Positions 1-7,932 of a stretch of 7,932 bases of DNA are shown in pieces. Origin of the DNA: Acidimicrobiales bacterium. Lineage in GTDB: Bacteria > Actinomycetota > Acidimicrobiia > Acidimicrobiales > JANYDT01. The notes under the pieces are model-generated. The model saw only the letters and a program-made list of their open reading frames with translations. It was not told where the DNA came from and ran no database searches. Each line of letters opens with the position of its first letter. The stretch's first letter is position 1. The stretch lies in assembly GCA_025358985.1 (NCBI GenBank), contig JANYHQ010000741.1, positions 1 through 7,932 on the forward strand, in the 5' to 3' direction. The translations under genes were made by a program, and so were the position numbers.

Positions 1-576
1 GAGCATGTCGCTGGGTACCGGTCCCAACGACACCACCGTGGTGCGAATGGGGGTGCCCTTGAGTTCCACCCGCAAGATGGCGGTGAAGTTGGTGAGTCCC
101 GCCTTGGTGGATCCGTACAGGGTGAGGCCGCTGAACGCACCGCACGCAGCGGTGGAACTGACGTTGACGATATGGCCCTGACCACGTTCCAGCATGCCGG
201 GCAGCACTTGGCGGCACAGTTCGATGGGCGCAATGAGGTTCACCTGGTGGATATGGCGCACATCGGCGGCCTGCTTGTTGGTGAGTAGGCCTACGTCATC
301 CACCCCGGCGTTGTTCACCAGGATGTCAACGGGGGCGTTGGCCTCCCGCTCGATACGGGCGATGAGCCCCTCGACCTGAGCGGGGTCGCCGAGGTCGGCC
401 ACTATGGCGATGCCATTCAACTCTGTGGCCAGGCGCTCCAGTGCCTCCCCAGTACGGGCCACCAGCACCACCCTGGCCCCACTGGCGCCAAATCGACGGG
501 CGATGGACTCGCCGATACCGCGTGAGGCACCGGTGACCACCACCAATGCGCCATGGGTCACCAATGCCGGGCTCAT
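1..576 (-). CDS. Short-chain dehydrogenase/reductase (SDR), partial at left edge
   Basis: An NAD(P)-dependent oxidoreductase of the classical SDR family, presumably cytosolic; the substrate cannot be told. The reading frame is open from the ATG at 576 to the window edge, giving the first 192 residues; the C-terminal part (typically some 50-60 residues) lies outside. Visible motifs, in order: cofactor loop TGASRGIG (residues 15-22), VADLGD around residue 61 (adenine-ring contact), NNAG (88-91), N113 in VNLIAP, catalytic S141 in VSSTA, and Y154 with K158 in YGSTK. Y154 is 13 residues after S141, the usual spacing. SLGPVPSDM (183-191) sits where the family has its P-G substrate-loop motif. The start is the first ATG giving normal spacing before the glycine loop; a weak GGTGGG lies upstream. 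It is transcribed divergently from dnaE2. The family call is secure; the specific role is unknown. Confidence 0.93.
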   Translation of the reverse strand, partial: MSPALVTHGALVVVTGASRGIGESIARRFGASGARVVLVARTGEALERLATELNGIAIVADLGDPAQVEGLIARIEREANAPVDILVNNAGVDDVGLLTNKQAADVRHIHQVNLIAPIELCRQVLPGMLERGQGHIVNVSSTAACGAFSGLTLYGSTKAGLTNFTAILRVELKGTPIRTTVVSLGPVPSDML

Positions 577-629
577 GGACGCCCACCGTAGGCCAGCAAC
601 GGCGACTGGTGGCCAGGTGTGGCGGATTG

Positions 630-676
630 CGCGCAGCTGTGGCGTGTAGTTGGTGGGTATCCGCCACAGCTGCGCG
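630..676. repeat. Long perfect inverted repeat (stem-loop), 15-bp arms
   Basis: The left arm at 630-644 (CGCGCAGCTGTGGCG) is exactly complementary to 662-676, with a 17-base spacer. No T-run follows on either strand and the element lies between two divergent starts, so it does not look like an intrinsic terminator. It could be an operator dyad, a mobile REP/MITE-like palindrome, or a hairpin in the 5' leader of the SDR transcript. The structure is certain; its role is not known. Confidence 0.75.
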
Positions 677-688
677 TATGGCGCCATA
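677..688. repeat. 12-bp perfect palindrome TATGGCGCCATA
   Basis: TATGGCGCCATA is self-complementary and directly abuts the right arm of the 15-bp stem-loop, 82 bp upstream of the LexA box. It may be a binding site for a dimeric regulator or part of one composite element with the stem-loop. No function can be assigned from sequence alone. Confidence 0.45.
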
Positions 689-769
689 GTCGCGGGCGGG
701 ACGGGCCGAGGGCGCGGGAGTGGGGCGGACAGGGTACGGTGAGAGCAGCGGGGTCTTCCTCGGTTCTGC

Positions 770-787
770 GTCGAACATATGTTCGAC
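770..787. promoter_or_regulatory. LexA operator (SOS box) upstream of dnaE2
   Basis: The core TCGAACATATGTTCGA (771-786) is a perfect palindrome matching the actinobacterial LexA consensus TCGAAC-N4-GTTCGA; with the flanking G and C it becomes an 18-bp palindrome. It ends 13 bases before the ATG at 801. dnaE2 is a known LexA-regulated gene in mycobacteria, so repression released by DNA damage is the expected control. The box occupies the spacer of the putative promoter, where LexA would block RNA polymerase. Confidence 0.95.
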
Positions 788-793
788 TACACT
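788..793 (+). promoter_or_regulatory. Putative -10 element of dnaE2
   Basis: TACACT resembles the TANNNT -10 consensus and directly follows the LexA box. A transcript starting 7-8 bases downstream would begin at 800-801, on the dnaE2 start codon, implying a leaderless mRNA. This fits the lack of any Shine-Dalgarno sequence upstream of the ATG, where CTGCTCCTC is pyrimidine-rich. The corresponding -35 region (about 765-770) is a poor match. Confidence 0.5.
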
Positions 794-800
794 GCTCCTC

Positions 801-4658
<3,858 letters not shown>

Positions 4659-4676
<18 letters not shown>

Positions 4677-4937
4677 CCAGAATCCGACATGAGCGGCCGC
4701 CGCCTCGTCCTCGTACCGGGGTCCGTCAAACACCATTGGTGGGGTGGCGCCACCACCGATCTGCCCCGCTGTGATGGTGAATCCCATGGGTTTGCCCCAC
4801 GGCGGGGTGGACAGTTCCATGAGCCGTGCGCTCGACAGGCCATACACCATGGCGGGCCCCGGCCCAGGGTCGGACACGCACGCCAGGGTAGGTGCATGAT
4901 GCAGCCCATGCACCACAGGCCCATGAAGGATCTCCAT
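4659..4937 (-). CDS. Possible small unknown protein (92 aa)
   Basis: An unrecognised minus-strand frame that fills the gap between dnaE2 and the next gene. Its stop overlaps the last 18 bases of dnaE2, tail to tail. In favour: third-position G/C of about 71% by hand count, higher than the other two positions, and a plausible residue mix (MVYGLSSARLMEL, PMGFTITAGQIGGG, EAAAAHVGFWSSEIT). Against: no homology I recognise, no Shine-Dalgarno sequence, and an ATG at 4937 that overlaps the start codon of the divergent gene within the single CCATGG at 4934-4939. A shorter start at ATG 4850 (63 residues) is an alternative. There is no signal peptide or clear membrane segment. It may be a genuine small protein or noncoding sequence. 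Confidence 0.38.
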
Positions 4938-5196
4938 GGCTGAATTGATCGAAACACTGGCCGAGCTCAAACGCCAGATCGAGCGTCTGGAGCGCAAGAT
5001 TGACTTCGCATTCCGACATCTTCATCTCGATTACGTGGAGAGCGACCTGCCCTCCTACATGATCGAGGCCACCTCACTCATCCGCGATTCACGTAAGGAC
5101 GAGGCAGTGAAGGTGATCCGCGAGTACACCGCCGTGGGCATTGCCGAGGCCCGCGCCCAGGTGGCCCAGATCGAACGCGATATGGGCTTGAGCTGA
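4936..5196 (+). CDS. Small coiled-coil protein with ribosomal L7/L12 C-terminal-like domain
   Basis: An 86-residue protein. Residues 1-35 have heptad-like spacing of Leu/Ile (MAELIETLAELKRQIERLER), typical of a short coiled coil. Residues 44-80 (ATSLIRDSRKDEAVKVIREY, then TAVGIAEARAQV) resemble the C-terminal domain of ribosomal protein L7/L12, with its pattern of an enlarged-substrate helix, a K-x-x-A-V-K-x-x-R-E core and G-x-x-E-A. It lacks the L7/L12 N-terminal dimerisation and stalk-binding domain, so it is not the ribosomal stalk protein itself. Such stand-alone domains recur in actinobacteria without a known role. The start has an AAGGA Shine-Dalgarno sequence (4926-4930) five bases before ATG 4936. 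The stop is only 6 bp from the stop of the convergent DUF427 gene, leaving no room for a terminator between them. Confidence 0.8.
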   Translation: MAELIETLAELKRQIERLERKIDFAFRHLHLDYVESDLPSYMIEATSLIRDSRKDEAVKVIREYTAVGIAEARAQVAQIERDMGLS

Positions 5197-5202
5197 CTGC
5201 CC

Positions 5203-5487
5203 TCAGGCGTCGACCTCTACGCCCTTCCAGAACGCCACATGGTCTTTGATCTCGCTGGCCGCCTCTTTGGGCTCCGGGTAGTACCAGGCGGCATCGGCGT
5301 TCTGCTGACCGTCCACCAGGATTGAGTAGTAGCTGGCCTCGCCCTTCCATGGGCAACTGGTGTGTTTGTCGCTGGCCGTGAGCACATCGGCGCGCACCGA
5401 AGCCAACGGGAAATAGTGATTGCCCTCTACCACCACGGTGTCGCTGCTTTCGGCGATCACCGTCTTGTTCCAACGTGCTGTAGCCAT
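5203..5487 (-). CDS. DUF427 domain-containing protein
   Basis: A 94-residue, single-domain DUF427 (PF04248) protein, probably cytosolic; no reaction is established for the family. The conserved pattern is complete: MATARWNKTVIAES at the N-terminus, EGNHYFP (21-27), the signature T-S-C-P-W-K-G (43-49) followed by ASYYS, AWYYPEP (67-73), and a C-terminal A-x-x-I-K-x-H-V-A-F-W segment (77-87). An upstream in-frame ATG at 5523 exists, but ATG 5487 is preferred: it matches the family N-terminus and has a near-perfect AAGGAGG five bases upstream. It lies 75 bp downstream of the lipoprotein gene on the same strand and could be co-transcribed with it, although a weak hairpin (5531-5552) lies between. 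Confidence 0.93.
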   Translation of the reverse strand: MATARWNKTVIAESSDTVVVEGNHYFPLASVRADVLTASDKHTSCPWKGEASYYSILVDGQQNADAAWYYPEPKEAASEIKDHVAFWKGVEVDA

Positions 5488-5562
5488 GTGGCCTCCTTCG
5501 AAGCGGGACCGATGATCAGCCACCGGCCCTCCGAGTATGGCTGACGCCTCGGACTAGTCGGC

Positions 5563-6384
5563 TTATCCCACGTTCTGATTGGGGTTGGCCACGGGGACCG
5601 GGGCGGGCGCCGCCGCCGGGGGACTGGTGGGCGTCGGTGCAGAGTCAATGGGGCCAGTGGATGACTGTGCTCCCGATGGTTGCCTGACAGCGGTGGCGGT
5701 GCGGGTCTTGCGCGTGGTTGACGAGCGCCGCCGCTTGGCTGGCCGCGCTGAACCTGACCCCTCCACCACCACTGAGGTGGTGGTGACGGACGCATCCGGA
5801 ACCGACGAAGCCCCCGGCGCGGGCTGGATGGGGGACACGCCAGGAACCAAAAGGATGCCGTTGGGCTCGCCAGTGGTGACCCGTCGGACGTGATAGCCGA
5901 GCGTGTCGTCACCGTCGATGTCGAGATCCCACCGGACCGTTGGTCCCTCGAAGCGACACAGCCAACCGGCCTCGATGGCCGTACAGCCCGATTGGTGCAC
6001 CTCCGGACCCCAGGTCGTGGCCATGAGTACGTCGGTGGCCGATGCCGTGGCATAGAGCAGTGCTCGAGGCCCGTCGGCGTCCCGCCATGCATCCCACAGA
6101 TTGCGCGCCGCGGCCTGTGGAGTGGGGAGGCCCTTGGCGGAAGCGGGGTTGGACAGATTGGCGCCGGGGGCCGAGAGCGTGGCCGGGTCTGCCGACGGGG
6201 CGCCCTCGGGTACCGGATCGGCCCCCACGAGCGTGGTGGGGGCCAGATTGGCAATGGCGGCCGTGGCGGCAACGGTGGTGGTGGTAACCGCAGTGGCGGC
6301 GGTGCTGGCCCGCCCCAGGCATCCGCTGAGACCGGTGGCCGCAGCGCAGGCCAATGCCACCAGCGTGACTGTCTTGGACCTCAC
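5563..6384 (-). CDS. Putative secreted lipoprotein, unknown function
   Basis: Predicted to be exported and lipid-anchored. The N-terminus has a basic start (VRSKT), a hydrophobic stretch (VTLVALACAAATG) and a lipobox L-S-G-C, with the modified cysteine at residue 22. A long Ala/Thr/Pro-rich linker (about 27-88) follows. A compact central part (about 89-176) has most of the aromatic residues (AARNLWDAWRDADGPRALLY, WLCRFEGPTVRWDLDIDG) and two cysteines (134 and 143) that could form a disulfide. The C-terminal 80 residues are Ser/Thr/Pro/Ala-rich, with a basic patch K-R-R-R near 218-221. I do not recognise the central domain. Start: two consecutive GTG codons exist. The second (6384) is chosen because GGGAGG at 6390-6395 is five bases from it and only two from the first (6387). 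It is divergent from the GGDEF gene. Confidence 0.75.
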   Translation of the reverse strand: MRSKTVTLVALACAAATGLSGCLGRASTAATAVTTTTVAATAAIANLAPTTLVGADPVPEGAPSADPATLSAPGANLSNPASAKGLPTPQAAARNLWDAWRDADGPRALLYATASATDVLMATTWGPEVHQSGCTAIEAGWLCRFEGPTVRWDLDIDGDDTLGYHVRRVTTGEPNGILLVPGVSPIQPAPGASSVPDASVTTTSVVVEGSGSARPAKRRRSSTTRKTRTATAVRQPSGAQSSTGPIDSAPTPTSPPAAAPAPVPVANPNQNVG

Positions 6385-6401
6385 CACGGCCTCCCATGGT
6401 A

Positions 6402-6415
6402 GGGCTCATGAGCCC
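6402..6415. promoter_or_regulatory. 14-bp perfect palindrome in a divergent intergenic region
   Basis: GGGCTCATGAGCCC is fully self-complementary and lies between the divergent lipoprotein and GGDEF starts, 17 bp from the lipoprotein start. It could be an operator for a dimeric regulator acting on one or both genes. No promoter hexamers could be placed convincingly around it. Confidence 0.35.
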
Positions 6416-6485
6416 GATCAAGTTCGAGGCGCCCCATGCCGATGTGGACTGAGCATGCATCAGCGACGTACGACGGTTAGCCCAC

Positions 6486-7712
6486 GTGGCTGAGCAGACA
6501 TCGGCGTCGGCGCCGGCCGACGCGGCGGGTATCACATCGCGCGCCCGGATGGCGCTTCCCTCCATCCCCCCGCTGCAGCCGTTGGATCGTCGGTCCGACG
6601 ACCTACTACCCGTCATTGCGGCGGACAAATCATTTCCTTGGACCCTCTTGATGTATCGCCAGGCATCATTGGCGGTGCTCAGTGTGGTGTTTGCCATGTC
6701 GGTATCGAACTCGCTGCTCGGAAAGTCGACCCTGCTCGGTTACGTGTTGGTTGACCTAGTGTTCGGCGGGTTCTTGCTGTTCGTCACGCAACGACGGGGC
6801 CGTCGCGCTCCTCGTTGGTTGCCGTTCATCGAAGCGGCGGTGCTCGTTGGAATCCTGGCCTACGACCCCGCCCTGGCGGGCACCCTGCTCCTATTGGCCC
6901 TCTGTCAGTTCTCCATCGGCAGCGCCCTGTTTGGTACGTGGCCGGCCACCATTGCCACGTTCGGGCTGCTCGTGGCGGCGCCTGTGGTGACCGAGATGCG
7001 TGGACACATATTTGACCGCACCACAGGGCTGATGCTTGGCGTGTTCGTGCCAGTGGTGGGGCTCATCAACCACCGAGTTCAACGCAATGAACGTTCGGCG
7101 CGTCGACAGTATGTTGACTTACTTACTGGTTTGGATGCAGTGGTGTGGGAAGGAGATCCTGACACCCTCATGCGGACCTTCGTCAGCCCCCAGTCGCGCG
7201 ACCTGCTGGGACTGGATCCGCCCGCACTCATCTCTCGGTGGGCCGAGTACGTACACCCCGACGATCGCGAACGCGAGGAGGCCAGCCGTCGCGCCGGGGT
7301 CACCAACGAGCGTGACTTCGTGATCGATTTCCGGATGATCGGCGGTGACGGCAACTCGGTGTTCGTGCGTGACACGGTCCGAGTGGAACGCGACTCCAAC
7401 GGCAAAGCACTGCGTATGCGCGGCGTCCTGGTGGACATCACTCGTCAACAGGAGGCCGAGGCCACGGTGCGCAAACAGGCGCTCTACGACAACCTCACCG
7501 GCCTACCCAACCGCTCACTGTTCAACGATCAGATGCGTATCCGGTTGGAAGACGCCAAGAGCACCGGTGATGGGCTGGCTGTGTTCATCCTTGACCTCAA
7601 CGGGTTCAAAGAAGTCAATGCCGGTACTTGCCCCAGCCTGGATGGTCATATCGTCCACCGTGATGGGCGGGGTGAGACACGATGCAATGGTCTCGGCCAC
7701 CCGGGCCGCTGA
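6486..7712 (+). CDS. Membrane-anchored PAS-GGDEF diguanylate cyclase, N-terminal part with chimeric tail
   Basis: A probable c-di-GMP signalling protein. A cytosolic N-terminus (1-50) is followed by about six membrane helices (roughly 59-78, 82-101, 111-127, 129-149, 152-170, 178-195), a short linker, a PAS fold (about 210-320: AVVWEGDPDTLMRTFVSP, WAEYVHPDDRER, a C-terminal GVLVDITRQQEAE), then the GGDEF domain start (ALYDNLTGLPNRSLFNDQM, 332-350, and FILDLNGFKEVN, 367-378). Native sequence ends at N378 (base 7619/7620). Residues 379-408 (AGTCPSLDGH onwards) are antisense of the gene's own downstream region, and the TGA at 7710 is not native. The GGDEF signature is therefore missing from this frame and appears on the minus strand at 7743-7757. 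The start is GTG 6486, the only start before the first helix apart from ATG 6549; neither has a clear Shine-Dalgarno sequence. Any output domain after GGDEF (e.g. EAL) cannot be seen. Confidence 0.9.
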   Translation: MAEQTSASAPADAAGITSRARMALPSIPPLQPLDRRSDDLLPVIAADKSFPWTLLMYRQASLAVLSVVFAMSVSNSLLGKSTLLGYVLVDLVFGGFLLFVTQRRGRRAPRWLPFIEAAVLVGILAYDPALAGTLLLLALCQFSIGSALFGTWPATIATFGLLVAAPVVTEMRGHIFDRTTGLMLGVFVPVVGLINHRVQRNERSARRQYVDLLTGLDAVVWEGDPDTLMRTFVSPQSRDLLGLDPPALISRWAEYVHPDDREREEASRRAGVTNERDFVIDFRMIGGDGNSVFVRDTVRVERDSNGKALRMRGVLVDITRQQEAEATVRKQALYDNLTGLPNRSLFNDQMRIRLEDAKSTGDGLAVFILDLNGFKEVNAGTCPSLDGHIVHRDGRGETRCNGLGHPGR

Positions 7713-7931
7713 TGCGGCGTTGGCCGGCTCAATGAGCACACCAAACTCGTCGCCTCCCAGACGCGCCACCACGGAGCGATCGGGAAGATAAGCGCCTAGA
7801 CGACCAGCAATGGCCTGCAGCAGGTGATCTCCCACGGCGTGACCCAACGTGTCATTGACTTCTTTGAACCCGTTGAGGTCAAGGATGAACACAGCCAGCC
7901 CATCACCGGTGCTCTTGGCGTCTTCCAGCCG
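7515..7931 (-). CDS. Inverted GGDEF-domain fragment (fold-back copy of the same gene)
   Basis: A minus-strand frame open at the right edge. From the edge inward it repeats RLEDAKSTGDGLAVFILDLN and GFKEVN, as in the plus-strand gene, then supplies the missing middle of the domain: DTLGHAVGDHLLQAIAGRL, the active-site loop RLGGDEFGVL (GGDEF at bases 7757-7743), the AxxVAETI helix, and QAGASTG. An RxxD inhibitory site is not seen at the usual position before GGDEF. After the glycine encoded at 7622-7620 the frame runs into the complement of the plus-strand arm and reads unrelated residues (FFEPVEVKDEHSQP) until TGA. The usual C-terminal R-A-D-x-A-M-Y helix is absent. This is not an independent gene: joined to the plus-strand part it would continue the frame exactly after N378 (GAC, then ACG). 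Confidence 0.85.
   Translation of the reverse strand, partial: RLEDAKSTGDGLAVFILDLNGFKEVNDTLGHAVGDHLLQAIAGRLGAYLPDRSVVARLGGDEFGVLIEPANAASAARVAETIASCLTPPITVDDMTIQAGASTGIDFFEPVEVKDEHSQPITGALGVFQPDTHLIVEQ
7541..7620 (+). repeat. 80-bp inverted repeat, left arm (fold-back)
   Basis: Bases 7541-7620 pair with 7932-7853 (positions sum to 15473). I compared all 80 positions by hand: 79 match; the only difference is T at 7545 against C on the complement of 7928. It codes for residues 353-378 of the GGDEF protein. Confidence 0.97.
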
Positions 7932-7932
7932 G
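7853..7932 (-). repeat. 80-bp inverted repeat, right arm (reaches window edge)
   Basis: This is the reverse complement of 7541-7620 and runs to the last base of the window, so the real arm may be longer. The 232-bp spacer (7621-7852) is the natural downstream continuation of the gene in reverse orientation. The single mismatch between the arms is synonymous (TTG versus CTG, Leu354). Confidence 0.97.

Larger units (their letters stand above)
577..800. promoter_or_regulatory. Divergent intergenic region between the SDR gene and dnaE2
   Basis: This 224-bp gap separates two divergent genes and holds no credible coding frame. It contains a 15-bp-arm stem-loop (630-676), an adjacent 12-bp palindrome (677-688) and a LexA operator with a putative -10 element next to dnaE2. 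Promoters for both genes should lie here. I could not identify a clear minus-strand promoter for the SDR gene. Confidence 0.7.

Noticed and set aside
630..676. Rho-independent terminator
   Set aside because: A strong stem, but no T-run on either strand, and it lies between two divergent gene starts where no transcript should end.
720..800. Extending dnaE2 upstream to the start codon at 720
   Set aside because: It would place the perfect LexA box inside the coding region and add residues absent from the family; the conserved MGW N-terminus begins at 801.
4689..4943. Plus-strand ORF of 84 residues after dnaE2
   Set aside because: Composition rich in His, Arg, Gly, Cys and Trp, with weaker third-position G/C than the minus-strand frame at the same place; it also runs over the start of the next, well-supported gene.
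5531..5552. Terminator after the lipoprotein gene
   Set aside because: Only a 5-bp stem (CCGAG/CTCGG) with a 12-base loop and no T-run; too weak to call.
6418..6423. TTGATC as a -35 element for the lipoprotein gene (minus strand)
   Set aside because: The only nearby -10-like hexamer (TACCAT) would give a 14-base spacer and sit next to the Shine-Dalgarno sequence, which is not workable.
7515..7931. A second, independent diguanylate cyclase gene convergent with the first
   Set aside because: Its edge-side 80 bp duplicate the plus-strand gene, and the rest is exactly the missing continuation of that gene; it is a fold-back copy, not a paralogue.

Overview
The window is GC-rich DNA with dense genes, strong G/C preference at codon third positions, frequent GTG starts and an actinobacterial-type SOS box. 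It most resembles a chromosomal piece from an Actinomycetota member, possibly a high-GC environmental lineage such as Acidimicrobiia. That placement is an inference from gene content and composition. No rRNA, tRNA, CRISPR array, insertion sequence or prophage gene was seen.

Layout. At the left edge is the N-terminal 192 residues of a short-chain dehydrogenase/reductase on the minus strand. A 224-bp divergent intergenic region follows, with a long stem-loop, a 12-bp palindrome and a perfect LexA box just before dnaE2. dnaE2 (plus strand, 801-4676) encodes an error-prone DNA polymerase of unusual length. Next come a doubtful short minus-strand ORF, a small gene for a coiled-coil protein with an L7/L12-C-terminal-like domain (plus), a DUF427 gene (minus), a lipoprotein gene (minus) and, divergent from it, a membrane-bound PAS-GGDEF gene (plus) running towards the right edge.

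The right edge is structurally abnormal. The GGDEF gene reads normally to 7620. The sequence then switches to the reverse complement of the gene's own downstream part (7621-7852) and of its preceding 80 bases (7853-7932). The window therefore ends in a fold-back: two 80-bp inverted arms differing by one synonymous base, with the GGDEF signature on the wrong strand between them. A chimeric read or assembly is the most likely cause; a real inverted duplication or invertible segment is a less likely alternative.

How the genes work together: the clearest regulatory logic is DNA damage, then LexA release, then dnaE2 expression from what looks like a leaderless promoter with the operator in the -35/-10 spacer. 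The usual partners imuA' and imuB are not in the window. The other genes look like unrelated housekeeping or accessory neighbours. I found no convincing undescribed multi-gene system. The items most worth checking are the terminal fold-back, the enlarged DnaE2 with altered PHP residues, the stem-loop upstream of dnaE2 and the small unassigned ORF at 4659-4937.
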